From positions 1-52,312 of the forward strand of contig CAJULF010000010.1 of the NCBI GenBank assembly GCA_910587135.1: a DNA stretch of 52,312 bases, given 5' to 3'. This document shows positions 31,743-41,382 of the stretch, piece by piece (the stretch's first letter is position 1; each line of letters begins with the position of its first letter). The DNA is from an uncultured Oscillospiraceae bacterium. GTDB lineage: Bacteria > Bacillota > Clostridia > Oscillospirales > Ruminococcaceae. Below the pieces are notes generated by a model. That model saw only the letters and a program-made list of their open reading frames with translations. It did not search any database and was not told the DNA's origin. The position numbers and the translations under genes were made by a program.

Positions 31743-34328
31743 ATGGCTCAGAAAGAAGAAAAAGTATCACCCATGCTGCGGCAATACCTGGACATAAAGG
31801 AAAAATACAAGGATTATGTCCTGTTTTTCCGTCTGGGAGATTTTTATGAGATGTTCTTTGAGGACGCGGTCAACGTGTCGCGGGAACTGGAGCTTGCTCT
31901 TACGGAGCGGGCGGGTTCGCCTATGTGCGGCGTGCCCTATCACGCAAGCGAAACATACATAAAGAGGCTTATTGACAAGGGATTCAAGGTGGCTATCTGC
32001 GAGCAGATGTCCGACCCCGCCACGACAAAGGGACTGGTTGAGCGCGACGTTATACGGCTCGTCACCGCGGGCACGGTAATAGAAGCGAGTATGCTCAATG
32101 AGGACAGCAATAATTATATTACCTGCATATATAATGAAGATGAGAGCGCGGCTTTGGTATTCGCGGATATTTCCACGGGAGAGGTCCATGCTTTTGAGGA
32201 ACGCGGAGCGGACAGGGAGCAGGAGATCATCACCGAGCTTTCACGGTTCAAGCCTGTGGAGATACTAATAAACGGCAGATTTCTTGATTTGAAGAAGGTG
32301 AACGAGTTTGTCACCAACCGCATGAAAAAGTGCCAGTGCGAGCTGCTGGAGGACGAGCGGTTTGACGACAGCGATACCTCGATAATCACCGAGCAGTTCG
32401 GAAGCGGCAAGGACGAAATACTGCACTGCTCTCCCGTTATAATGAAGGCTCTGTGTGCTATGTTCGGGTATTTCGGAGAAACGCAGAGAGCTACCGTAAA
32501 GCGCTTTGTTAGCTTTACGGTGCATAAAAGCGGGGAGTGCATGGGGCTTAATCTCACCACGCGGCAAAATCTTGAGATAAGCGAAACAATGCGCACGCGC
32601 GACAAGCGCACAACTCTTATGGGAGTGCTGGACAAAACCGTTACGGGAATGGGCAGGCGGCGGCTTCAGAATTGGGTGGAGCAGCCGCTTATAAAGCCGA
32701 CGGAAATTCTTGCGCGGCTTGACGCGGTGGAGGAGCTTACCAAGGATTCCACCGCGGTCTACGATATCTGCGACGCGCTGAAAGGGATATACGACCTAGA
32801 GCGGCTGATGACAAGAGTGATGTTCAAATCGGCTTCGCCGCGGGATATCTATTCGTTGGGACAGACCTGCAAGCGGCTTCCGGTGCTTAAAGCGTGTGTG
32901 GGGCGGCTGGAGTCAAGGCTGTTCAGGACGTTGTACGCGAATATCAGCGAGCTTTCCGACGTTTCATCGCTGGTGGAGAACGCCATTTCGGACGAGCCTC
33001 CCCAAAGCGTAAAGGACGGCGGTACTATCCGCGACGGATTCAACGAGGAGATAGACCGCCTGCGCAGAATTTCCGGGGGCGGCGAGGACGCGCTCAGGGA
33101 GATAGAGGAGCGCGAGCGCGCGGCTACCGGAATACGCACCCTTAAGGTGGGAAACAACCGTATTTTCGGGTACTATATAGAGGTGTCAAAGAGCTTTGTT
33201 TCACAGGTTCCCGCGCACTACCACCGCAAACAGACGCTCACCACGGGAGAGCGCTACATAACCGACGAGCTGAAAAAAATAGAGGGAGAGATACTCGGCG
33301 CGAACGACAGGATACTGGCGCTGGAGCAGGCTATATTCGCGGAGATAAGGGATTTTATCGCCACAAAGCTGGAGGAGATACACGTTACCGCGCGGGCAGT
33401 CTCCGAAACGGACGCTGTCTGCTCGTTCGCCCGGACCTCCGTTGAGAATAACTATGTAAAGCCCGAGATAACTCTTGACAGCGTTATAGACATAAAGGAC
33501 GGGCGTCACCCCGTAGTGGAAAAGGTTCTGGGTGACAGACCCTTTACCCCGAACGACGTGCTGCTGGACTGCAAAAGCAACAGGCTTATTATCATCACAG
33601 GGCCGAATATGTCGGGAAAATCCACGTTTATGCGGCAGACCGCGCTTATAGTGCTTATGGCGCAGATAGGCTGCTTCGTTCCCGCGCGGTATGCCAAAAT
33701 AGGCGTTGTGGACAAGATCTTCACCCGCGTGGGCGCTTCCGACGATCTGTCCTCGGGGCAGTCCACGTTTATGGTGGAAATGAACGAGGTGGCGGACATA
33801 CTGAAAAACGCCACGCGGAAAAGTCTGGTCATTCTTGACGAGATCGGGCGCGGCACAAGCACGTTTGACGGAATATCCATCGCGAAATCCGTCGCGGAAT
33901 ATATTTCGGGAAAGAATATCGGCTGCAAGACCCTTTTCGCCACTCACTACCACGAGCTTATCGCAATGGAGAAGGAGTACGAGGGAGTGCGGAATTTCTC
34001 CGTGGCGGTGTCAAAGCGCGGGGACGATCTTAGGTTTCTTCACAAGATCGTCGAGGGCGGCACGGACGACAGCTACGGAATAGAGGTCGCAAAGCTGGCG
34101 GGACTGCCGCCGAAAGTGATATCCCGCGCAAAAGAGGAGCTTAAGGAACTGGAGGTCGGCGGCAAGGTAAAACTCGCCGAGGCGATAGAGCGCAGCGCCG
34201 ACAAGCAATTCAGCTTTACAGCCGTAAATGAGCAGAACGCCATCGCGCGCCTGCGCGCGGCGGATATCAACAATATGAGCCCCATGGACGCGCTTATGTT
34301 TGTCAAGGAGCTTAAGGATACGCTGTGA
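31743..34328 (+). CDS. mutS: DNA mismatch repair protein MutS
   Basis: An 861-aa mismatch recognition ATPase. The N-terminal mismatch-binding motif FFRLGDFYEMFFEDA contains the Phe-x-Glu wedge. The clamp and lever regions follow. The ATPase has GPNMSGKSTFMRQTALI as Walker A, a Walker B in VILDEIGRGTSTFDG, and THYHELI. The ATG at 31743 has CAGGAGATAAA. An open frame extends 76 codons upstream, but that part is repeat DNA. The C-terminus has the helix-turn-helix segment. mutL follows after a 260-base gap containing another repeat. Confidence 0.97.
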   Translation: MAQKEEKVSPMLRQYLDIKEKYKDYVLFFRLGDFYEMFFEDAVNVSRELELALTERAGSPMCGVPYHASETYIKRLIDKGFKVAICEQMSDPATTKGLVERDVIRLVTAGTVIEASMLNEDSNNYITCIYNEDESAALVFADISTGEVHAFEERGADREQEIITELSRFKPVEILINGRFLDLKKVNEFVTNRMKKCQCELLEDERFDDSDTSIITEQFGSGKDEILHCSPVIMKALCAMFGYFGETQRATVKRFVSFTVHKSGECMGLNLTTRQNLEISETMRTRDKRTTLMGVLDKTVTGMGRRRLQNWVEQPLIKPTEILARLDAVEELTKDSTAVYDICDALKGIYDLERLMTRVMFKSASPRDIYSLGQTCKRLPVLKACVGRLESRLFRTLYANISELSDVSSLVENAISDEPPQSVKDGGTIRDGFNEEIDRLRRISGGGEDALREIEERERAATGIRTLKVGNNRIFGYYIEVSKSFVSQVPAHYHRKQTLTTGERYITDELKKIEGEILGANDRILALEQAIFAEIRDFIATKLEEIHVTARAVSETDAVCSFARTSVENNYVKPEITLDSVIDIKDGRHPVVEKVLGDRPFTPNDVLLDCKSNRLIIITGPNMSGKSTFMRQTALIVLMAQIGCFVPARYAKIGVVDKIFTRVGASDDLSSGQSTFMVEMNEVADILKNATRKSLVILDEIGRGTSTFDGISIAKSVAEYISGKNIGCKTLFATHYHELIAMEKEYEGVRNFSVAVSKRGDDLRFLHKIVEGGTDDSYGIEVAKLAGLPPKVISRAKEELKELEVGGKVKLAEAIERSADKQFSFTAVNEQNAIARLRAADINNMSPMDALMFVKELKDTL

Positions 34329-34448
34329 GGGCGCGGAGCGCTCCGCAAAAAGGCAGTCAAATACGGAGCAGCTTGAAGGCAGGAAAACACATAGCCAAAA
34401 GCAACGCAAAAAATGCGGAGCAAAGCCGTGAAAACCAAAATCCACTGA

Positions 34449-34576
34449 CCGCCCACGCATGAATTTCCCGCAAGCCGATTTGAAAGCGGAGTCCCGCGAA
34501 GCGGGCGGAGCTTTTAAATCGAGGCTAACGTAACCCGCCGCAGGCGGGTGGAGTGGTGCGGGAAATTCTTTTAAAT
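34449..34576 (-). repeat. subfamily 2 structured repeat before mutL
   Basis: CGCCCACGCATGAATTTCCCGCA at one end and TGCGGGAAATTCTTTTAAAT at the other form the 12-base inverted arms. Inside are a GATTTGAAAGC...GCTTTTAAATC stem capped by CCCGC-GAA-GCGGG, and an AACCCGCC-GCA-GGCGGGT hairpin. It ends at the mutL CAGGAG. Confidence 0.9.
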
Positions 34577-34588
34577 CAGGAGAAAAAA

Positions 34589-36586
34589 ATGCCAAAGATA
34601 AATTTGTTGGAAAAGAGCGTTTATGAACTTATCGCTGCGGGCGAGGTTATCGAAAGACCCTCGTCGGTGATAAAGGAGCTGGCGGAAAACTCTGTTGACG
34701 CTGGCGCGCGCACCGTAACGGTGGAGATAAAGCGCGGCGGCATAGCCTATATACGCGTAAGCGACGACGGCTGCGGCATAGCATATGAGGATATCCCGCT
34801 GGCGTTTCAGCGGCACGCTACCAGCAAGGTTTACTCGGCGGACGACCTGGACAGAATAAATACTCTCGGGTTTCGCGGCGAGGCTCTTGCTTCGGTAAGC
34901 GCGGTGAGCCGCACAGAGACGGTTACGAAGCGCGCGGAGGACAAGCTCGGAAGCCTTTACCGACTGGAGGGCGGCGAACCGCTGGAGTATGACAAAACGG
35001 GCTGCGCGAACGGCACGTCTATCATAATACGCGATCTGTTTTTCAATACACCTGCGCGGCTTAAATTTCTCAAAAAGGACGTGACGGAGGGGAATTACTG
35101 TGCGGCGGTGGTGGAGAAACTGGCGCTTTCACACCCGAACGTGTCGTTCAGATTTATACGCGACGGGCGGCAGACGCTTATAACAAGCGGCGACGGGGAT
35201 TACTACGGCGCGGTATACGCGGTTTTCGGAAAGCAGTTCGCGGCGGGGCTGATTCCCGTTGACGGGATATACCGCGATATAAGCGTTACGGGATTTGTGT
35301 CATCGCCGCTTTTTACAAGGTCGAACCGCAGTATGCAAAGCTTTTTCGTAAACGGCAGAAGCGTTAAGAGCCCGCTTTGCTGCGCGGCTCTGGAGGAAGC
35401 ATTCCGCAACAGTATTATGACGGGGAGATTTCCCGCGTGCGTGCTGTGCGTAAATCTCGACCCCGCCCAGTTTGACGCGAATATCTCACCTGCCAAGACG
35501 GAGGTGCGCTTCTCCAATGAGAAAGCGGTGTTCGACGCAATTTATGTTGCGGTCAAAAACGGGCTTACGGGGTACGACGAGAGCCGCGAGATAGAGCTTG
35601 CACCAGCGCCCGCCGTCGGGTCGGATCAAACGGAAAATACCGCCGCGGAGAAAACGAACGGGAAATCCGAAGAAATAATAGCCGAGGTCAAAGAAAGGGT
35701 TTCCACGCTGACTATACCTTCGGGGCGAGGAACGGCATTCAAAGCCGCTTCTCAAGAACCGCTTTTCAAGCCGCAAAGCGCGGAGCAGACAACTCTCCCC
35801 GGAATTGTCCCGCCAAAGCCAAAGGCTGAGCAGCCCGAGGAAACTCCTTTGGAAGAGCTGCCGGGGTTCGCGTTTTTATCGCAGAAATCCTTTGAAAAGC
35901 GCCCCGAACCGCCCGAGGATATACCCGGAAAAACAGAGAACGAGCCGCTCGTTTCCGAAAAGCTCCCGCCAAAAGCCGAGGGAGAAGCCGCGCCAAATAC
36001 TGAGGAACCGCCCGCGCATCAGGATGTGCGGGTCATAGGAGAGCTTTTCAAGACGTATATCCTTTGCGAGAGCGAGGGAAGCCTGATACTTATTGACAAG
36101 CACGCGGCGCACGAGCGTATAAACTTCGAGCGCTTCCGCAAGGGCATAAACAGTCACGGGCAGATACTGCTGGAGCCGCGTGAGGTGTATCTTTCGCCAA
36201 AGGAATACGAAGCGGTGAGCGGCTTTAACGACAGGCTGGCGAATGTGGGGCTGCTGCTGAAATTTTCCGAGAACGGCAGGGTGATGGTGGAGGGCGTTCC
36301 TCAATATCTTGACAGCTCCGAGCCGGAGGACCTTCTTCAGAGCATTGCGGGAATGCTTGCCGAGGGCAACGACAACGCGCAGGGGGAGCTGTTTGATGAG
36401 GTGCTGCATATGATGGCGTGCAAGGCCTCCGTCCGCGCCAACGAGAACAACGATATCTCTGAGCTTGCCTATCTTGCCGACAAGGTGATAAACGACCGCG
36501 ATATCCGCTATTGTCCCCACGGCAGACCCGTTCTCACACAGATATCAAAACGGCAGATAGAAAAATATTTCGGCAGAATAGTGTAA
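34589..36586 (+). CDS. mutL: DNA mismatch repair protein MutL
   Basis: A 665-aa GHKL ATPase. The N-terminal ATP-binding motifs are ELAENSVDAGA, DDGCGI and FRGEALAS. A long Pro/Glu-rich linker (about residues 345-475) precedes the C-terminal dimerisation/endonuclease domain, which has DKHAAHERINFE, ACKASVRAN, YCPHGRP and the terminal YFGRIV. These match the metal-dependent nicking-endonuclease MutL type. The ATG at 34589 has CAGGAG. The linker is long and compositionally biased compared with the folded parts but has no stop or frameshift. Confidence 0.97.
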   Translation: MPKINLLEKSVYELIAAGEVIERPSSVIKELAENSVDAGARTVTVEIKRGGIAYIRVSDDGCGIAYEDIPLAFQRHATSKVYSADDLDRINTLGFRGEALASVSAVSRTETVTKRAEDKLGSLYRLEGGEPLEYDKTGCANGTSIIIRDLFFNTPARLKFLKKDVTEGNYCAAVVEKLALSHPNVSFRFIRDGRQTLITSGDGDYYGAVYAVFGKQFAAGLIPVDGIYRDISVTGFVSSPLFTRSNRSMQSFFVNGRSVKSPLCCAALEEAFRNSIMTGRFPACVLCVNLDPAQFDANISPAKTEVRFSNEKAVFDAIYVAVKNGLTGYDESREIELAPAPAVGSDQTENTAAEKTNGKSEEIIAEVKERVSTLTIPSGRGTAFKAASQEPLFKPQSAEQTTLPGIVPPKPKAEQPEETPLEELPGFAFLSQKSFEKRPEPPEDIPGKTENEPLVSEKLPPKAEGEAAPNTEEPPAHQDVRVIGELFKTYILCESEGSLILIDKHAAHERINFERFRKGINSHGQILLEPREVYLSPKEYEAVSGFNDRLANVGLLLKFSENGRVMVEGVPQYLDSSEPEDLLQSIAGMLAEGNDNAQGELFDEVLHMMACKASVRANENNDISELAYLADKVINDRDIRYCPHGRPVLTQISKRQIEKYFGRIV

Positions 36587-36903
36587 CGGAGGTATACAGT
36601 TACCGCGCACCGCCTCACGGCGGATATCAGCAACTGCCCGTATAGCCCGAAATGCTTGAATCACAAAACAATTTTTTCGAATCTCCAGGCGATTTTCCGT
36701 ATATGATCCCCTTGCCTTTTGTGTTGTTGGATTCAAGCACATGCGGTTTCACTAATAGCGGCTTTCTACCGGGCGGAAAAATTGCCGTCGTCTGACGAAA
36801 ATCCGCGGCGCAATCTGCGCACAATGAGATACTAAACATGCTCTTAAATAAAATCGGCTAAGCCGACACATTCACTGTCAACTTCCGATTCAAGGTGTGA
36901 TCT
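36587..36903. other. 317-base gap between mutL and miaA
   Basis: No gene is seen. Near 36790-36824 the sequence TCTGACGAAAATCC and GGCGCAATCTGCGCACAA matches the right part of the 173-bp MITE, so this is an eroded fragment. GCGCACCGCCTCACGGCGG near 36604 can form a short stem. The miaA start has AAGGTGTGATCT at its 5' side, a moderate ribosome binding site. Confidence 0.5.
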
Positions 36904-37830
36904 ATGAATAAAATTATTGTCGTCTGCGGAGCTACCGCTTCGGGAAAAACAGCATTGGCAGTGGAGCTTGCCAAGATTTACGGCGGAGAGATAATCTCCG
37001 CGGACTCCATGCAGATATATACGGATATGGATATCGCTTCCGCCAAGGCGACTCCCGAGGAGCAGCAGGGTATTCCCCATCATCTGCTCGGGTTTCTGAA
37101 GCCGTCCGAGAGCTTTTCGGTGGCGGATTATGTCAGACTGGCTAACGAATGCGCAAGGGATATACTTTCAAGAGGTAAGACCCCCATAATTTGCGGCGGC
37201 ACGGGGCTTTACATTTCGTCTTTTGTGGACAACATCACCTTTGACGACAGCCGCTGCGATTATGAGTTCCGAGAAGAAATGGAGCGGTTCGCGCGGGAAA
37301 ACGGTAACGGCGCTCTGCTGGAAAAACTGCGCAAGGTCGACCCAGAAACAGCTGAAACACTCCATGAAAATAATGTCGGCAGGATAATACGCGCTTTGGA
37401 GGTCTACAAGACCACAGGGCACACAATATCTTACGCTAAGAAGATGTCGCGCGCAAATCCGTCGCCCTATGATTTTATTATGCTCACAATAGAATACGCG
37501 GACAGAAGCGTTCTATACAAACGCATTGACCGCCGCGTTGACGCTATGATGGAGCGCGGACTGCTTGAAGAAGCGCGAAGCTGCTTCGGACAGCCGAATC
37601 GTCCCACAGCCGCTCAGGCTATCGGCTGCAAGGAACTGTATCCCTATTTCCGCGGCGAAAAATCTCTCGATGACTGCGTTGAAGAACTCAAGCTGCGCAC
37701 AAGGCAATATGCCAAGCGGCAGCTTACATGGTTTCGGCGCGATAAAAGGATAAGAAGCGTTGTTGTTGATGAGGGGGATACCTTGGAGAGTATTGTTGAT
37801 AAGGCAAAGGAAATAATTTTGATGGCGTAA
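36904..37830 (+). CDS. miaA: tRNA dimethylallyltransferase
   Basis: A 308-aa enzyme that attaches the dimethylallyl group to A37 of tRNAs, providing the substrate for MiaB. The P-loop is GATASGKTALAVEL near residues 9-22. ISADSMQIYTDMDIASAK contains the catalytic Asp and the conserved Gln. CGGTGLYI and the central zinc-finger-like insertion follow, and RQYAKRQLTWFR is the family's C-terminal signature. The length is typical. mutS-mutL-miaA is a common order, and hfq, which often follows, is displaced to 14.4 kb. Confidence 0.95.
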   Translation: MNKIIVVCGATASGKTALAVELAKIYGGEIISADSMQIYTDMDIASAKATPEEQQGIPHHLLGFLKPSESFSVADYVRLANECARDILSRGKTPIICGGTGLYISSFVDNITFDDSRCDYEFREEMERFARENGNGALLEKLRKVDPETAETLHENNVGRIIRALEVYKTTGHTISYAKKMSRANPSPYDFIMLTIEYADRSVLYKRIDRRVDAMMERGLLEEARSCFGQPNRPTAAQAIGCKELYPYFRGEKSLDDCVEELKLRTRQYAKRQLTWFRRDKRIRSVVVDEGDTLESIVDKAKEIILMA

Positions 37831-37888
37831 AATAATAATTTATGCTATTAAGATATATTGACGAAATGCTGAAATGCTGTTAAGATAT

Positions 37889-38070
37889 GTTGACCAAAAG
37901 CTGAATTATTAAAAAGAATTTCCCGCACCGCTGCAAACAACGCTTTGCGTTGTTTGCGCTAACTCGCCGTAAAAGCTCCGCCCGCTTCGCGGGCTGCGCT
38001 TTCACGGCGGATTGCGGGAAATTCATGCGTGGGCGCACAGTGGATTTTGGCTTTCAGCGCCTTTGACTTC
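37889..38070 (+). repeat. subfamily 2 structured repeat after miaA
   Basis: This copy keeps the full outer left end, TTGACCAAAAGCTGAATTATT, which is homologous to the left end of subfamily 1. Then come GAATTTCCCGCACC, the hairpin GCAAACAACG-CTTTG-CGTTGTTTGC, a CCGCCCGC-TTC-GCGGGC stem, TGCGGGAAATTCATGCGTGGGCG, and the outer right end GCTTTCAGCGCCTTTG. A TGTTAAGATATGTTGACC motif precedes it. The rest up to 38130 is AT-rich with no gene. Confidence 0.9.
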
Positions 38071-38130
38071 TTAATTGTTGTGTTGTTATAAGCTAAATTA
38101 TTATTTAGAACAATAAGCACAACAATCCGA

Positions 38131-38634
38131 TTATTTAACAAAATAACAATAGTCCATAATAACATTTCCATCCTTGTCAGGGTTCGTAAACCGCGGGCAC
38201 AGACAATTTTCAAAGGACCACACTCCGCCCTCACTGTCTTTCCACATCTCCATATTCAGCTTCTGAATCTCCGCGGCGCAGCCGCTTGTGTCGTGCACCT
38301 CGTTTTCCTTTCCGTAAATCCAGCAGGTTCCCAGACCCGCGTCGGGAAAATCGACATATTCAAACCCCTCGGGAACCTCGGTGTCTGCGGGCGTAAACAT
38401 ACCTATCCAATATTCAAATGGCTTGTCGGGACAGCGCCGCTCAACGCCGACATATCCCCCGCCGTTCTCCCATATTTTGAGAATTGAATCGGTTCCGCCC
38501 ATCGCTTTTTCAATTTCATCAAACCAACCGTTTGCAAACCATTCGCCCCACCAGCCGCCGAAATCGGGATATTTCTTTCCGATAAAGCGCATTGCGGGAA
38601 CTTCCTCCCTGAATGTTTTAATGATCTCAGCCAT
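38131..38634 (-). CDS. GyrI-like effector-binding domain protein
   Basis: A 167-aa protein of the GyrI-like/AraC effector-binding fold without a DNA-binding domain. It opens AEIIKTFREEVPAMRFIGKKY, contains the family's GGGYVGVERRCPDKPFEYWIGMF and ends with a strongly conserved acidic/aromatic tail (DKDGNVIMDYCYFVK). Stand-alone members bind small molecules or modulate partner enzymes. The ATG at 38634 has GAAAGGACGGG. It is 40 bases downstream of the DUF5984 gene and likely shares its transcript. Confidence 0.78.
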   Translation of the reverse strand: MAEIIKTFREEVPAMRFIGKKYPDFGGWWGEWFANGWFDEIEKAMGGTDSILKIWENGGGYVGVERRCPDKPFEYWIGMFTPADTEVPEGFEYVDFPDAGLGTCWIYGKENEVHDTSGCAAEIQKLNMEMWKDSEGGVWSFENCLCPRFTNPDKDGNVIMDYCYFVK

Positions 38635-38674
38635 TTTTTTACCCGTCCTTTCATTTTGCGGCGGCGCGGGGAAA

Positions 38675-39490
38675 TTATACGCCGCTCATTTCCGCCAACA
38701 TTTTCTCATACAGCTCATCCGCGCGTTTCCAGTCCGTACCGCCCGCGCAGTCAGGCGGCTGAAACAGCAGGTCAAGCCGGCTGTCAAAGCATACTTTCCG
38801 TTCAACGTTTTCCTGCGCCAGATATTCTTTATCAAGCCCTACCCTGCCCCATTCAATTTGCAGAGCAAGCTCCGTCTGCCTGTCCATTTTTTCGTAAAAT
38901 TCGCTGAAAAAGCCGCCCACCGCCGCCGTAAAGTTCTCATAGGGAAGCTCATATATTCCGCTCGGATATCTCCATATGTTCTCCCCGTTATCCAATTTAC
39001 AGTCGCTTTCCCAATAAATTTTGATATTATCCCCGCAGCGAAAGCAGCCTATAAGAGGACCGTCAATCAGATGCCCCGAGTCGAAAACGCGCTTGTAAAA
39101 CCATTCCGTCAGCGGGAAATATTCCTCGTCTTCAAAACGCAGGAAATCCTCATCGCTGTCGTCAAAATGCGTTCCGAGCCATTCCTCGGTATCCGCCGCA
39201 AAGCTGCCGGCGATATCGTAAAACCGCTTGGGAACAGGTTCGCGGACAGCGCCGAATATTTCCGAAAAATCCTCCAGAAACCGCGAAAGATAATAGTCGT
39301 TGTATTTGCCCTCCATGCTGTCACACCCACGCATAGCCGCATCGGAGTATTCGTATATCGTCTGATTGCCGACCTCTATCCACAGCTCGCCGTCGGTCAG
39401 CCCGAACCATGACAGATGGTCGCGGTTTTCTCCGAACGGCACAATTTTTTCGGGCGGCTTCAGCCTGAAGTTGATTTTAAATCCGCTCAA
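38675..39490 (-). CDS. DUF5984 family protein
   Basis: A 271-aa soluble protein. FKINFRLKPPEKIVPFGEN and LSWFGLTDGELWIEVGNQTIYEYS are the hallmark of DUF5984 proteins, for which no biochemical role is known to me. The start is TTG at 39490, five bases after the tgt stop, with GGAGG ten bases upstream inside the end of tgt; no ATG is near. Further N-terminal residues of the open frame belong to the tgt coding sequence. It is rich in Trp and Asp/Glu. Confidence 0.75.
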   Translation of the reverse strand: MSGFKINFRLKPPEKIVPFGENRDHLSWFGLTDGELWIEVGNQTIYEYSDAAMRGCDSMEGKYNDYYLSRFLEDFSEIFGAVREPVPKRFYDIAGSFAADTEEWLGTHFDDSDEDFLRFEDEEYFPLTEWFYKRVFDSGHLIDGPLIGCFRCGDNIKIYWESDCKLDNGENIWRYPSGIYELPYENFTAAVGGFFSEFYEKMDRQTELALQIEWGRVGLDKEYLAQENVERKVCFDSRLDLLFQPPDCAGGTDWKRADELYEKMLAEMSGV

Positions 39491-39495
39491 TTTAT

Positions 39496-40632
39496 TCAGT
39501 CCTCCAGCTTGCTCTCCAGCAGCGGCGAATATTTGCTGCGGAACTCCCCGAAGCACCCCTCGTCCAGTGCCTCATTAATCCTGTCCATAAGCGTGTTGTA
39601 GAAATAAAGGTTATGCTGAACCGCCAGCCGCCCCGCAAGCTGCTCCCCCGCCTTGAAAAGATGACGGATATACGCGCGGCTGAAATTGCGGCAGGCGGGA
39701 CAGCCGCACTGCGGGTCAAGGGGACGTTCGTCCAGCTTGTAGCGCTCGTTGGTGGCGTGCATTATGCCGCCCCATGTGAATATCGTAGCGTGTCGGGCAT
39801 TCCTGCTGGGCATAACGCAGTCGAACATATCCACTCCGCGCCATACCGCCTCGATAATATTCGATGGCGTACCCACTCCCATCAGATACCGCGGCTTGTC
39901 CGTCGGAGCGTACGGCAGCACCTCGTCGAGAATATGATACATCACCTCGGTAGGCTCGCCCACCGCAAGCCCGCCTATGGCATAGCCGTCCAGTCCCATA
40001 TCTCCGATGGTTTTCATATGCTCTATGCGTATATCGTCGTAAGTACCGCCCTGATTGATAGCAAAAAGCATCTGCTTGGGATTTATAGTGGACGGCTCGG
40101 AATTGAGCCGCGCCATCTCCTCCATACAGCGCCCGAGCCATCGGGTAGTCCTCTCCACGGAGCGCTGCACATACTCCCTCGGCGCGGGATTTTCAATGCA
40201 CTCGTCGAACGCCATAGCGATAGTTGAAGCAAGGTGCGACTGTATCCTCATGCTCTCCTCCGGACCAATGAAAAGCCTTTTTCCGTCGATATGCGAGGAG
40301 AAATACACTCCCTCCTCCTTAATCTTCCTCAGCTTAGCCAGCGAGAACACCTGAAATCCGCCGCTGTCCGTAAGAATAGGCTTATCCCAGTTCATAAACT
40401 TATGCAGACCGCCCATCTTGTAAATAACATCATCGCCGGGGCGAAGATGCAGATGGTAGGTGTTGCACAGCTCCACGCGGGTCTTCAGCTCCCGCAGATC
40501 CACGCTGGAAATGCCGCCCTTTATCGCCGCGGCAGTCCCCACATTCATAAAAAACGGCGTTTCGATATCTCCGTGAGGGGTACGGAATAATCCGCGCCTT
40601 GCGCTGCCCTCGATCTTTTTTAAAATAAACAA
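39496..40632 (-). CDS. tgt: queuine/preQ1 tRNA-ribosyltransferase
   Basis: A 378-aa TIM-barrel enzyme that exchanges guanine for preQ1 at position 34 of tRNAs with GUN anticodons. Landmarks are TPHGDIETPFFMNVGT, the nucleophile-region segment GGLAVGEPTEVM, the catalytic DCVMPSRNARHATIFT and the zinc-binding CGCPAC with a downstream His. The start is TTG 40632, because AAGGAG lies seven bases upstream and ARRG follows. Upstream in-frame codons lie in repeat H. Genes for preQ1 synthesis are not in the window. Confidence 0.95.
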   Translation of the reverse strand: MFILKKIEGSARRGLFRTPHGDIETPFFMNVGTAAAIKGGISSVDLRELKTRVELCNTYHLHLRPGDDVIYKMGGLHKFMNWDKPILTDSGGFQVFSLAKLRKIKEEGVYFSSHIDGKRLFIGPEESMRIQSHLASTIAMAFDECIENPAPREYVQRSVERTTRWLGRCMEEMARLNSEPSTINPKQMLFAINQGGTYDDIRIEHMKTIGDMGLDGYAIGGLAVGEPTEVMYHILDEVLPYAPTDKPRYLMGVGTPSNIIEAVWRGVDMFDCVMPSRNARHATIFTWGGIMHATNERYKLDERPLDPQCGCPACRNFSRAYIRHLFKAGEQLAGRLAVQHNLYFYNTLMDRINEALDEGCFGEFRSKYSPLLESKLED

Positions 40633-40663
40633 TTTTCTGCTCCTTATCTTAAAATAATACAGC

Positions 40664-40838
40664 CCGTATATAAAGGTTGACCTAAAGCGGATTATTTTAA
40701 AAATTTCAAAATTTCCGCACCCACGCTCCGCTTCGCTCTGCGTGACTGCGGAAACCGCACACATTTGCCAATGGCAAATGTGTGCTTTTTGAAATTTCAT
40801 GCGCCGACATTGCATGGCATATGGGCTTTTTCTACAAG
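40664..40838 (+). repeat. subfamily 1 structured repeat, copy H
   Basis: Starts CCCGTATATAAAGGTTGACC. Inner hairpin GCACACATTTGCC-AAT-GGCAAATGTGTGC. Ends GGGCTTTTTCTACAAG. It is just upstream of the tgt ribosome binding site on the opposite strand and has a shortened central loop. Confidence 0.85.
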
Positions 40839-40942
40839 TTTATGGTATAATTGTCCATTAACGCATGGAGCAAATCGAAGATTTGCGGATATGCGTGGAC
40901 ATAAGGGTATAATAAATGCCTTGCGTTTATTATACCATCAGC
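40839..40942. repeat. hairpin-rich spacer between repeats H and I
   Basis: Holds a nested inverted repeat (GTCCATTAACGCAT...ATGCGTGGAC, 40855-40900) and the hairpin GGTATAATAAA...TTTATTATACC (40908-40939). That hairpin recurs directly on the other side of copy I at 41312-41343, in the same orientation. Confidence 0.7.
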
Positions 40943-41306
40943 CTGTGTATAAAGGTTGACCTAAGGCTAATTATTTGAGGCAACACCGCACAAAGCCCGC
41001 GCTTCGCGCTTTGCACGCATCTTGCTTGCATATTTTCCGTCATATTGCACAAGTTCTCCTTGGCGGGCGTCAGCCCGCCGGCATCGAGCTTGTACAATCT
41101 GACGAAAAACCTGACGGCGCAATCTGCGCACAAGCTTTGTGCGGTGTTGCCTTAAAAAATTTCAAAATTTCCGCCAGTCATACTCCGCACTGCTTCGCAG
41201 CACTACGCATGCCTGCCGGAAACCGTGCACATTTGCCGAACGGCAAATGTGCACTTTTTGAAATTTCATGCAACGACATTGCGTTGTCAATAGGCTTTTT
41301 CTACAT
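40943..41306 (+). repeat. subfamily 1 structured repeat, copy I, interrupted
   Basis: CTGTGTATAAAGGTTGACC to TAGGCTTTTTCTACA. The element is split in its left A/T arm by the 173-bp MITE (40979-41151). Removing the insert restores the standard TTATTTAAAAAATTTC sequence. The inner hairpin is GTGCACATTTGCC-GAAC-GGCAAATGTGCAC. Confidence 0.88.
40979..41151. mobile_element. 173-bp MITE, copy 2, inside repeat I
   Basis: Same ends (GGCAACACCGCACAAAGC) and length as the copy at 23799, with about two base differences (for example GGCATCGAG versus GGCGTCGAG). Flanks are TTGA at the left and TTAA at the right. It provides direct evidence that this element moved after the subfamily 1 copy was in place. 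Confidence 0.88.
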
Positions 41307-41382
41307 ACTGAGGGTATAATAAATGCCTTGCGTTTATTATACCACATTTTCCCCTTTTCCGCAACAATTTTTTGCCCGACCG

